A stretch of DNA of 64,000 nt from Epiperipatus broadwayi (lineage: Eukaryota > Onychophora > Udeonychophora > Euonychophora > Peripatidae), in contig JAQFVV010000031.1 of the NCBI GenBank assembly GCA_028023455.1, positions 308,001-372,000 on the forward strand, written 5' to 3'. Positions 12,455-24,379 of this stretch are shown here, piece after piece. The translations under genes and the position numbers were made by a program. Numbering within the stretch: position 1 is the first letter of the stretch; each line of letters begins with the position of its first letter. The notes beneath the pieces are model-generated. The model made no database searches, was not told the DNA's origin, and worked only from the letters and a program-made list of their open reading frames with translations.

Positions 12455-12640
12455 AAACAAATACTTCAAGATATCTGGATTAAAATAAATACTTCAAGAT
12501 ACCTGAAATAGAACAAATACTTCAAGATACTTGGATTAAAACAAATATTTCTGGATTCCTGAATTAAAATAAATTCAAGATACCTGGATTAGAATAAATA
12601 CTTCAAGATACCTGGATAAATTAATTACTTCTATACACAT
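12455..12640. repeat. Minisatellite, about 28-bp units
   Basis: The core ACTTCAAGATACCTGGATTA recurs at about 12,463, 12,491, 12,519, (12,573) and 12,600, with intervals of 27-28 bp or twice that. It abuts the 86-90-bp array, so two unrelated minisatellites lie end to end. Confidence 0.8.
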
Positions 12641-15412
12641 GGATACATATCTATGCAAGTGAGGGAGCTTCAAACCAAGAAGTACAATTCCCACTTCAGA
12701 ATGATAAGAAAAACATCTGTAATGTGCACATGGATATGAAGAAGGCCAGTATAGAGACTGTCAGCAAACTTTTTCTTCTTCTTTAAGAACTTTATACATA
12801 ATATTATTATTAAATAAAATTATTGTTTCAAAATAAATAATACCTTTTATCATTTGCATCATTCATCCATTTATGCACTGGTTTACAGGAATCTCATGCC
12901 ACCTGAGCTATGTCCAGAATAACTCAACATGAGTAAGGTAGGTTGTGGTGAGATGGAACTCTAGTGGCACCGTTTGGAAAAACAAACATAAATTTCTAGA
13001 TGTTTACAGTCTCTATGGCATTACATCCCCTGATGAGCAGGAAATATTATTGTAGGTGGGGTAATGTCTGCATTGGGAAATTCCAATCAATATTTCCTTC
13101 CTGCAATATGCTCATCATCAGGAAATAAAACCAAGAAAGAGTGTTTGGTTGGTATGTCCGGTTACAATATATACTTATTAATATTAAATTGAGGAGACAT
13201 AATTTTTACTGAGAGTGTGTTCAATCATGCATTTACTGAAGCAATAATAAAAATATTAACTACCATATTTTTAAAATAAATAGCTAAATATCTGACTTTT
13301 GTTACTATTAAATAAGCTCTGGATAATAATATTTTTTCAATAACTTTTTTCTTATAAAAACATAATAGTGATCTCGTTATCAAAAAATTTGGATCCTTTT
13401 AATTATTTTGACATATGATCTAAATGTTTGTAAAACTTATTGTACAACAAAATTAGAAAAAATAATAAAGGAAAAATAAAATATATATGCTTTTCAACAT
13501 AAACCAAAGAAATTTTATTAATATATGTAATCACATGTGGCATTCCAAATATATGGAATCCTTCTACTGGTATAGTGTAAAATTTAATTACATTTTTTTT
13601 AACATGATCATGTAAAAAAAACTGTTTAAGTGGTAAAATGTGTTAGTTATTGTTTGTTTATTTACATTTTCATTTGGTTGCTTACATTTTTGTTTGAATA
13701 ACATATAACTGAAGTTGTATAGTTACATACAGCATAGTTCCCAGCTCCTTTGTACCTCAGTCTATCATAAAAGTGAAAGGAACCAGAAATAATAGTCTAA
13801 AAATGGGTTATTTATCAAAATCTTGAAAACTTATCACACTTAAAATTGCTTATAAAGAAGACAATCTTAGCTTAAGATTGAGCTTCATGGTTCTGTCTAC
13901 TAACCTGTGTTTAAATGCTATATTCCATCCTGCTCCTTTAGTCATGTATTTTATGTATATATTTGAGATGCACGCTGAAAATTTATAAAGTTTAACTTTT
14001 CAATATTTATAATCATTAATTCTTTTTTTATTAAAAATACATAGGTGCAGCTCAGATATATATATATATATATATATTGTAATGGAATATATATATCGAC
14101 CTATTGATATTTACAATATATATATATAATAGGAGCAAAAATACTAACAAAATATTGATTTTTTAAAATATTTTATTATATGTCATTTTTAAAACTTTTT
14201 CTTTTTAAATTACCTTTTCTATTAAACTGTATATTTTACAAAATCCAAGATGGAAGATGCAACCATTAATTGTCCAAAAATAATTAAAGGGCTGGAAATA
14301 TAAATTGTTTTAATATTGGGAAGGAATTTATAATTAAGTTCTTACTTAAAATAAAATGGGATTAATGAATGTTACTTTTTTATAAACATTTTTGTCAAAT
14401 CTATTTCAATCTGGAAATAGACTTGAATATATTTTAGAATGTTATCTGTTTGCACCTTCCAAAAACAATGAACAAAGAAATGTAAATTTCTGTTAGATTA
14501 AAGATTACATTTAAGCTAGAGATAAAAAATTGAAAGTATTCTTCCAATATTTAGGCAGGAATATAAAATTGGCTATTTTTTAAATACCAGAGAATAAGCT
14601 AGTATTGAGAGAACTGTGCTGTTATAACCCATGCTGGTTTGAAATTTAAGAATAATGATTGACTAGAAGCCTATCACCTTTTGATCTATGGGGGGGTCAT
14701 CTGCTGCTGCCATACCATCAGGCTCCCATAGAATTAAGCCAAAGCTGGACTTAAGAACTTTGGAATGCTGAAGACTGCTATTTCACAAGAAATTGCATGG
14801 ACCCTTGAATTGCTGAAGCACAAATCTGAATTTTTTAAATGGACTCTAAGAAACATGCAAGGTAAATCTGTAGTTTATGACACAAGAAAAGCTAGTCTAA
14901 CTAATATCAATTCCTGCTATCAAGATTTCTCCTAACATATTGTTCAATTTTATCTCTTTTTTAATTAATATGTAAAATGTAAATTGCTCTCAAATGATTT
15001 TTTTGTTTAATCCTATCTCATATGCTCTAGCTTTCTTTAACTTTGGTGTGGTCATTTATTTATATGTATTTATTACTTGATTTTATATGTCTATTTTAGT
15101 TATTATTAATATGCCAATCTCAAGCAATCTGATGAGTTGAATTTCTAAAATCTTTTCTTTCTTCTTTTTAAGCAAACTTCCATGAATTAAGATTATTAAC
15201 TTCCCTTTTAAAACGATGCATTATTAATTAATATGCTCGCCATATTGTTTTTATGAGTCAACATTTTGTTTATGTTTTAGTATAAAAATTTGTTATTTGT
15301 TTAACTCTGGAATCTACCTGGGGTGAATCCACAGTTCTTTTATTAACAATTATAATTCCATTTTGAAGATAGAGCTTATATATAATTTTAAAGGCATTTG
15401 GCAAAAATTGTA

Positions 15413-15480
<68 letters not shown>

Positions 15481-16172
15481 ATTAGACAAGCATGTCTTAT
15501 ATATCCTACAATAAAATTGATGTTCTATTCACTTTGTATTTTTTATAATATAAAGTTCATTAATTTAATTTACTTGAAGTTTTTGTAAAATGTTTTTTTT
15601 AATGATTTTTATATTTAAAACTCCAACTAGAATGATCTTTATAGAATATGAAAATATATTCAGTTAAGTAATTTAAAAATTACTTTTTTTTAAGAAATAT
15701 TAGAAATTTCTTCTAATAAGCTTTCTTATTAAATCATTCAAAAATATGGATTTTATCTGATACACTGTTCTTTAAATTGAACACAGTATAAGTCCTTGTG
15801 AGGATATTGCTGAAAAAATAGAATCTTTAATCTTTTTATAAATTATTTGATTTTTTCTATTTGTAATTGCCTGAGCTTGCTAAAGCATATCATATTATAT
15901 ATTGTGATATTACAATTCTATATTGAATCATTGAGTTAATTTCATTTCCTTTAATTCATTGATAAATTGCATTTGAACTTAAAGGTTATCACCTTGTCGA
16001 TTGTCTTTATTAATGAATTAGTATTTCAACAATGGTTTTTCATTTTAAAGAGTGAAAAACACTAATTTACTATATTACATATTTGTTTTCATAAATATAA
16101 TAAAAATAAAAATATAATATGTACATGATCAGAGTCATAGATCACATGACCCTCTTCTCTTAAGCTTGTAAG
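12641..16172. other. Gene-free AT-rich stretch with (TA)n tracts
   Basis: No gene was recognised. It includes an imperfect inverted repeat around CCTGATGAGCA and GCTCATCATCAGG (13,029-13,125), (TA)n near 14,060, and a (TA)n tract of about 60 bp near 15,416-15,476. The sequence near 14,600-14,900 is more complex but has no convincing frame. Confidence 0.45.
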
Positions 16173-16238
16173 TTATAAATAATGAGGCTTGCCATCCTCA
16201 AAGCTTGTTGAGGAATTGGCAATCCTCATTATTTATAA
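16173..16238 (+). ncRNA. 66-nt miRNA-precursor-like hairpin (candidate)
   Basis: TTATAAATAATGAGG is mirrored by CCTCATTATTTATAA. Inside, TTGCCA and TCCTCAA pair with TTGAGGA and TGGCAA, leaving one mismatch, a two-base bulge and a six-base loop (AGCTTG). That gives about 28 base pairs in a 66-nt hairpin, the size and shape of a metazoan pre-miRNA. Similar hairpins also arise from MITEs, so expression evidence would decide. Strand is arbitrary. Confidence 0.35.
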
Positions 16239-18236
16239 TGTGTACATATATTGATTGTATATATGTGTGAGTAATGTATACTCATACAATATATATATTC
16301 CAATATTACATCTTCATTTTGACATATATGTAATATAGGAAAGTACCAATAGCTCAAACAAGCCCTTATTATAAGTGCAGTAAGAGAAAAATATTTCAAA
16401 TCTCTATCTAAAATATGTCATCCAATATATGACTTGATTTAGTGATTATTATATATATATATATGTGTGTGTATAGTATTTCTGTATATATAAAGCTGTT
16501 CAACAATAATAAAAAAAACTTACAATGACTTTATATTGTATAAGGACACAATTTGCATAAGAAATGCTTATATTCCATGTGGCACTAGATTATACAAATA
16601 TTGAGTAATGGATTTATTATAAAGAATAGATTAGAAAAACTATGTCAGCACAAGATATTAACTCTTCATTTTATTTTTCCAAGAATGTCCTACAATAAAC
16701 TTAACGATAATTAAATGAATTGAATGGAATGTTCATCACAAATCATGTTTTTTAAATATTTGAATCCTTAGACTATATGAATTGGAACATTATCATTTTA
16801 ATTGTTATCTACAAAGTTGTAATATGGAATTAAACGATGTCACGCAACATGTTCAATTCAAATAATTAGTATCCTATCAACTAAAGAAAATAGTCTAATA
16901 ATACGATTTGAATAATTATTAGATATAATATCTCTATATGATTAAATAAAGTGTAAATCATTTGTCCAATTAAGCACCATAATAATTCTGCAGTTGTTTT
17001 ATGTTTTTGATTAAAACTAAGCATTTTTGATTACGATTTCATTTTTTCATTTTTTATAAATGCAAACAATATTCTATAGATCTTTGAAATATTCAACAAT
17101 TAAAAATTTTGTGACAACGATACTCTACCTAATCGTCCAAGAACAATTCAACCCCTTTTAAACTCAGACAAAGTCCTTCATGTGCTTTTTATCAGATAAT
17201 TTTTCATCTCATTAAGAATCGATGTATGTCAAGATGTAGATATGTATATACATAAAAGCTTTGTATATAAGTATGTAATTACACAGGTACTCCACAGATA
17301 GACACAAAAATAGGCATATAGTTTTTTTGATCTATATTTGTAGGCACTGACATATGTCTATAAATGAACATATGCATGAATGTATGAATCTATATTTGTG
17401 TGTTTAAAACAAGTGGAGAAAGAAGTTTACTCAATATACTTGCCAATTGATAAGAGTTTAAGTAACTTTTGTCCTGTCTTCTTATGGCAAATATCTGGAT
17501 ACTTATTTATCAGATATTTGATGACTATCTCCATTATCTTGGGCTGGAAATTTTAATAAACCAATTCAAAGAAAAACTGTAATTATAAAAAAAATCATGT
17601 TTTATCTGTTTGATTTGCCCACGTTATATCAGCATTTGAATGTACTATCTCTATATCATGGATCCATTCTTTTTGTCTATATATACAATAACCATTGTTC
17701 TGTGTGTCCATGTCTCAAAATAATCAACTAAGCAAGAAATGTAGAAAATTTATTGCATGATTTCATATTTAGCTTCATATATGGATAATATTACAATTTG
17801 GACACTGTTAATTTTATATAGTGTATGTGCTTGTTGTGTATGTAAAACGGGGGATATTAACAACTACTATAAAAAATTGCGAGCAAAATATCAAAAATTA
17901 ACTTTATAAATTTATCTTTAAAAATTTCAGTATTATTTCTGTAGATCTATTAGATAGGCAAAATAAAAGCATTCGTAGATCATATGGCAACTTTCCCACT
18001 TACAGTAAAACCTGCAAGATAATACAGTCAGAACTGGCTTTTTTTCTCTCTTTCTATGAGTAAATATTTTCTGACCTTTAATGAAAAGCTTGGCTGAATT
18101 ACTAAGTCTGTATTAAGATTTAAAAAACTCTAACATTAACCAGCCTGAATTCAAACAACGTGTCATGAGCATAACACAAATATGCATTACTCTATATTAG
18201 TAAATAATTTACAGAAATAATTAATGAACTTACAAC
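16239..18236. other. Gene-free stretch downstream of the ADAMTS-like gene
   Basis: AT-rich with short microsatellites (for example near 16,450). No recognised coding or RNA gene. It includes the 3' flank of the minus-strand metalloprotease gene. No AATAAA signal was visible within about 100 bp of the stop. Confidence 0.45.
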
Positions 18237-20210
18237 TTATAAGAAAATTTCTTTTATAGCTTTAAAAAAATTTAAAAAAAATACGGTTAATACAATATAT
18301 TGTCTAATAGCTCTATTGCAGTAATTAATATTTATAGACTCTGGTCGCAACTCACAAATACCACTAACACAAAATTTATCTTCATTATTACTACAGGGGA
18401 TTCCATCAGGTACAGATTGATTTGTTATATAATAGGAAGAATCATTTTCCTTGCATTTAATAAAACACTCCTGATCTGTATAATTAAACAGAGCAACATT
18501 CAAGAGTGGTAACTGAAGTTGGTTATCCTGCAAATAACAAACTCTGTTTATGTATTGAATTAAAAGTACACAATTTGAACATCTGACATTAGTTTTGGAG
18601 CACATTTGTGTCATTGAGGATATGCCTTCACATTGATCACCTTTATACATAGGAGGGGGATTGTTACATAATCTTTTAAAATTTTCAATTGAAACTGATT
18701 TACCAAGAAAACATTGATGTTTACAACCTTGAGATAACCAGTTGGACCATTGGCCATTAATAGGTTGTAATTCTTTTGGATATATTACACATCTTTGGTT
18801 TTCACACCATTTTTCTTTGCCACAAGATGTACCTTCTAAAACATATGGTCCTTTAAAAAATGTTCTGGTCTTCATAAAAAAACAATGTAGTCTTTCACAT
18901 GATTCATATGAATTATTGTGAGGTATAGATTGTACTCCAAAATTAATTTTACACTGAATTTCTCTAGTATATGTTTGTCCAGGTTTTGGTTCTATATGGC
19001 TAATGTTGTAATTTGGGAAACTGGATGCCTGGCTTGACAGACAAGCTGTAGTATTTAAATTTAAACTCATTTTACTGATACTACAGTTTGACCAAGTTAC
19101 TTGAAATCTGAATCCAGATGCCATTATATAAGTAGTTTCTGAGCATTGATCAACTTTTCCATCATGTTCAAGGCCAAACACATGACCCAATTCATGAGCC
19201 AATATAAGTACAGTTGCTATATTTAGAGTGGAAATTATACAACATGAAAGAGATTTGCATAGAGAATTCACCCAAGCCACTCCTAAAATTTCCTCTGTCT
19301 TTAGTGGAAAAGTCTTACCACTCAATAGAATACTAATATCCCAATTAAGAGTTCTTTTGAAAGACAATTGGAAAATACAAAATGACATAAGATACATGTC
19401 AGCTTTATCAAAAGGTCTTAAATCGGGTGGAGTTTCAGTTAATATAACTAAAGAAACCAACTCAAAATATACAGAAATCTTCAAATGTGGATAAAGATAG
19501 TAGAACTGAAGGGAGTTTAATAAAATTAAAACGTATTCTTCAATTTTATTTGAATCAAGAAATGGATAATTGGAGAATTTTGTTACCAAGTATGTATCAA
19601 CATAAACTCCTAATTTAACAAAAACACCATTCGATCCGCTTTTTAAGAATTCAAACAGTAATGCATTTTTTAATCCTCTCGTGTTATGTTTAGCAGATTT
19701 ATTAATTGTAAATAAATAATGGGCTTTTAGAATAGAAGAATTATTAAACTCAACCGGTCGAATATAATATGTTTTTCTTCGAAATGAAAGGATACCGTAG
19801 AGGGCATTGCGAAAAGATATCGTAGCTGAACTGCTGGGTTCTGAAATGATGTGGCCTAAATAAAAGCATTGTTGATAATTATATTTTTGGAATGAATTCA
19901 TCTTTTTACTTTTATTCAAATAAATAAATGAGGTTTCATTTGTAATTAGATAGTTATTTCTACTTAAAAATAAAGTAAAAGATTTGTTGAAGCAATTAAA
20001 AGTATAAAACATGAATTGAGAACAATCATAAAGATTATGATTTATAGCTCCGTTAATATAAATCGGATAAAGGTAAACAATAACATAATCTGTTTTATTT
20101 AAAAAGCCAAAGAGATGAGACATTTGTTCTTCAAACTCTTCTTGACTAATTCCTTTTATGGAAAAAAATGAAATAACCAACAATAATAAATTTTTCCGAT
20201 CTATTTCCAT
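18237..20210 (-). CDS. Intronless ADAMTS-like zinc metalloprotease, 657 aa
   Basis: Predicted secreted or cell-surface zinc endopeptidase of the adamalysin (M12B) family, ADAMTS-like. Residues 1-22 form a signal peptide (hydrophobic LLLLVISFFSIKG). A pro-region follows, with the YYIRPVE motif at 148-154. The catalytic domain starts near 195 and holds the zinc site HELGHVFGLEHD at 339-350 (ligands H339, H343, H349; base E340; D350), with the Met-turn at M363. Residues 409-475 match the ADAMTS disintegrin-like region (GTSCGKEKWC near 460). Residues 484-540 are a degenerate thrombospondin-1-like repeat starting GQWSNW. Residues 544-620 are Cys-rich. A hydrophobic tail at 637-650 could be a membrane anchor. 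There is no clear furin site. The start is supported by an in-frame TAG two codons upstream and A at -3 with G at +4. The single uninterrupted exon is unusual for this family. The substrate is unknown. Confidence 0.88.
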   Translation of the reverse strand: MEIDRKNLLLLVISFFSIKGISQEEFEEQMSHLFGFLNKTDYVIVYLYPIYINGAINHNLYDCSQFMFYTFNCFNKSFTLFLSRNNYLITNETSFIYLNKSKKMNSFQKYNYQQCFYLGHIISEPSSSATISFRNALYGILSFRRKTYYIRPVEFNNSSILKAHYLFTINKSAKHNTRGLKNALLFEFLKSGSNGVFVKLGVYVDTYLVTKFSNYPFLDSNKIEEYVLILLNSLQFYYLYPHLKISVYFELVSLVILTETPPDLRPFDKADMYLMSFCIFQLSFKRTLNWDISILLSGKTFPLKTEEILGVAWVNSLCKSLSCCIISTLNIATVLILAHELGHVFGLEHDGKVDQCSETTYIMASGFRFQVTWSNCSISKMSLNLNTTACLSSQASSFPNYNISHIEPKPGQTYTREIQCKINFGVQSIPHNNSYESCERLHCFFMKTRTFFKGPYVLEGTSCGKEKWCENQRCVIYPKELQPINGQWSNWLSQGCKHQCFLGKSVSIENFKRLCNNPPPMYKGDQCEGISSMTQMCSKTNVRCSNCVLLIQYINRVCYLQDNQLQLPLLNVALFNYTDQECFIKCKENDSSYYITNQSVPDGIPCSNNEDKFCVSGICELRPESININYCNRAIRQYIVLTVFFLNFFKAIKEIFL

Positions 20211-20272
20211 AATCTAATACTATTAAAAATATTAATAATTACAATGCAATTGATGTACTTCACGCGCTAATA

Positions 20273-20287
20273 TCTTTTTTATATATT
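20273..20287 (-). promoter_or_regulatory. TATA-like element upstream of the ADAMTS-like gene
   Basis: Read on the minus strand, AATATATAAAAAAG lies about 65-75 bp upstream of the start codon, a plausible TATA-box distance for a short 5' UTR. In such AT-rich DNA the match could be chance. Confidence 0.3.
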
Positions 20288-23200
20288 GAACTGGATATTT
20301 TTAATCTTTTGAAAAACTTATCCTATTTGATTGTCTACATCATTTATTTACTTCTTATAACATATGTATACATATTGTAACATATTTGTATTTTGTTGCT
20401 TTTTTATTTTTGCTATAATAAAAATGATATCCGTAATAGATTAGAGGAATGGAAGAAAAAGTTTGCAATTAAACAAAGAAAGATTTTTTAATTCTTAATG
20501 TCTATTTCATAGTTCTCAATGCATGTGTTATTTTCTTTGCAAGTGTTTGAATCATAAACTAATGTGAATTGTTGCTGTACAACAAATATTAACCCAGTAG
20601 GAATGTTTACTAGCTTTTGCGACTGAGATTATGATTAAAATAAAACATTTTCAGTTGCCTGAAACTTTTGAACAGAGATCTCGAATGGATTTTTTTTTAA
20701 AGTAGAATGAGTGAATATATATATATATACTACGGATGACTCTCTTTTATATATATACAGTCATAACAATAACAAACAAAACGTAAATTACATTCAAAAG
20801 ATTATAATGTCATTAATCATGACAGCAGTTAGCTTACCAAAGCAAAAAATGCTAAGAATCAGCTAATTACAGACCTAGAATACAACTCAGTCGAAAGCTT
20901 ATATAGTTATTACAATTGCAAATCATTTTCAAGTGAAAAACGTTTGTAGAAAGTGCTAGTTAAACTATTTATATATAAGATATTGTTGAACTTTGTGAAG
21001 TTTAAAAAAGGTAAGACAATTTTGAAAATGAACATGTACTTTTCTACCCAGATACAAATGTACATTACAAATGGATTGGAATTTATTACAAACAAAAAAT
21101 GAAAAAGCAACATTGTTGAGATTAATGATGTGATATATTCATAAACAAGGGTAAGATTAGTTATTGAACTTAATGAAAGAAAGCAAATTCAGTTAATTCA
21201 GTTTTATGCTTCAATAAATTTCCATTCTGATAAAAAAAGTAGATTTCTTTTTAAATAAATTTAATCAGACCCAACAACATTTTAAGTTTTAATGCTAAAA
21301 TTTTAAAAGTATATTGGTGTGGGGGCACTTTAGCATTAGATCTGCTGTGGCATATCATAGCCATACTGGGTTAAGCTTACTTTAGGTTTAGGTTTCAGTT
21401 TAGAATTCAAGTCGACATTCACCACAGCAAATCTAATACTAAAAAACCAAAAATGTATTATGAAGTAAATATTACTGAGGTTGAATCGTGAAAAAATATA
21501 AATAAAATCACATATTTCAAGACTAATGCTCTTAGTATATTTAGCACCCAAAACAATCAATTAATAATGTATGTAAGAGATTAGTAAGATATATATTAAT
21601 GTGAAATTATAGAAACAAGCTGCTAAAATTTTAGAATAGACCAACCATATATCTAATTTTTAGAAATATTTATTAGATTTTAAACCACAACTTGGAGAAT
21701 AGATAACTGGTACAAAGCAGTAGCATTTCAATAATAAATTTTCAACAGACAAAAAAAGCTTCAAAAATATAAACACTATATTGATTTAGCAATAAAAAGG
21801 TTGGTAGTATTGCTAACAAGAAACAAGAGAATAATAAACAATATAAAAAAAACCAAGTAACTCCTGTAACTATAATAACATTTGAAATGCCAAGTATTTT
21901 AAATGGAAAGATAGGCAATTAAATCTATGAATAATTGCAATGTCTTTTTTGCAATGACAAAAGTGATTACATGATTATGAATCTATACGTGACAATGATG
22001 ACATCAACTACAATAGAGGCAAGCAATAAAAGATTTTACTATCAGAAATAAAAAAAAGCATAGAACTAAATTAAGGTTTTCTTGAATATGACTTTTAATA
22101 AACATATTTACAAAAAATCACGTTCTTTGAAAAATAGACAAAAATAATAATGGCACAATGAACAATTAAAAACTAGAGATATATAAATCTCATGAGTACC
22201 TTTGCTTCTGATTATGAAGAAACAAACTTATAGGCTAAATAGTACATAAGTTATGAATTATTTATAACCCTAGCTATATTCTTTAACTGCCTGGAGGCTT
22301 TTTAATATATACCAGATCTGCCTGTATGAAAAGTTCCCTAGATTCCCTTTGGAAAGTTAGGAAATGAATCTTCCCTTAGGAACAACTTCTTTCTTTCCAA
22401 TTAGATGACACTTTACTTTGCAAACAAAGGAAAGTTAATAATAACAATCAAACTATAGTTATTTTTATTTAAATAAAAAAAAATAACCCTTTCCCTCTAC
22501 TTAGTCTACCGTTTAGATAACTAGAAACGTAAATTAGAAATTTAACAGAAAAATTCCATTGCTTTTATATTTAATAATATTAAATTATAACAAAAACATG
22601 ACTGGAATTTTCCATCACATTTAAAATAAAAGAAATTTTAAATATTATATCTGTAGTTTTTTCCCCCATATTTTATATATAAGCACACAAAATTGCTTTC
22701 ATAACAATATATATACACAATACGTACACAGTACGTATACATAAAATATATATTACACATTTACTTTACTCGTATAATATATATATATGTGTGTGTGTAT
22801 AACATATATATATAGGTAGATTTAAATACTCTAGAAAACAATGGATTGTTATAAATCTTTTAAAAGAGTGATCAAGAAATCGAGAAATTGCTGGCAAAAG
22901 TATATAGCAAATGTTTAAATAATAAATATACATCAGATAATTAGAAAAATTCAGATGATAAGATTAAAAGGAAACTATTAAATATAGAAAATTATCAGTC
23001 TTTAAAAGCACATTCTCTGTACTAATCCTGAGCTATCATTTCCCGGTCTCTTTATAGATACTTACATATTTAAAAAGAGTTATTAACTTATACTGATGGA
23101 AAAAAAACAAATTGTATTTAAAAACAATTATAGTATATTCTAAAATCCAATAATTAAAAAAATTATAGAAAAAACACGTGGTATGAGTAGAAATTTTGGT

Positions 23201-24379
23201 TTACGTTTGCAGATTATAAAGTCAGTCAGACATTGGCCCAGGATACAATCAAATTTTGATGAATTTTTATCAAGATGCAAAAGTCAGGACTAGAATGGAC
23301 TCTAAAACAAAAAGATTAACACTAATAAGGATGTATGGAAGAAAATTATCATCTTTCTAATTTCTTTACAATAGTTTTATAAAAGTATTTTGTGAATTAA
23401 ACAAAAGCAAATGAGCGGAAATTATATGAATGATATACATTTTTCAAATGCTAGTTTTTCATGGTTCAGAGCTTCTTAAAATGTTGCGAGAATTATACGT
23501 TAAAAACACGGAATTAAGATTCAAAGACTTTAAGAAAAGAGAAAAAATTAAAATTGATAATAATGAATAGGAAAAAAAGTAACAATTACAAATACCATGA
23601 TAAAGTGGACATAAATCTGGAAATTGGAAATTACATAGAAGAACTATATAGTGACTGCAGATCACAAAGCAAAGGATAATAAAATGTATGCTGAAGTAGA
23701 TGAAGAAATTAAGAGAAAAAATAACTATCATTAAGAACGTTGAAAATGAATTGGATATGTTTCTAGGAGGCATCACTATTGATGGATAAATAAAGTTTTA
23801 ATTTCTAGATATTAAAAAGTTGCAAAGATCTATAGACCATATATGAATAGTTGGATAGATGAAATAAGAAAGTTTTCTGGATTATAGTTCAAAGAAACTA
23901 AATTAAACTGTAAAAGCCTGAAAAATGCCTTTATTATGCAGTGAATTTATAGTGATTAAAAAGATTATAATAATAATGACTAGTTTCTTGATAAATAGAA
24001 CATTGGAGCAGCTTAGTAGTAGTAGATGAACACAACAGTTCTATTCAATTTCCTGAATTAGTAATATTTTTATATATGACTTCTGTCTAAGAATCTATCT
24101 GGAAATCCTTAGTTCTGACGCTGTTATTTTATCACTGCAATGAATAGCTCAAAATTAAGTAACAATTTATAAATTCTACATATTTATAATATCCTAATCA
24201 TTTATTTTATTATTTAATAGTGTTCTTATTTATTTTTTCTAGTTTAGACTCTTTTTTTACTTTTTATCTACCTTAAATGTTTTTTAAAAAAAACTGTTAT
24301 TGTTTTTTTTTTTAAAGAAATTTTGTTCTATTTCTATATTGATTGTTACAATTACAAATATGACATCAATTACATAACT
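20288..24379. other. Gene-free AT-rich stretch
   Basis: No gene was recognised. (TA)n tracts occur near 20,715 and 22,780. The part from 22,850 to 24,050 has short interrupted frames on the + strand (for example NLEIGNYIEELYSDCRS near 23,610-23,660) that might be a decayed retroelement, but I could not assign a family. Confidence 0.4.

Noticed and set aside
18300-19494. Plus-strand frames of 70 and 88 codons within the protease gene
   Set aside because: They are antisense shadows of the 657-codon minus-strand gene, which has clear domain structure.
22850-24050. Possible decayed retroelement reading frames
   Set aside because: Short frames look protein-like in places but no diagnostic motif (RT, endonuclease, transposase) was found, so it is not listed as a gene.
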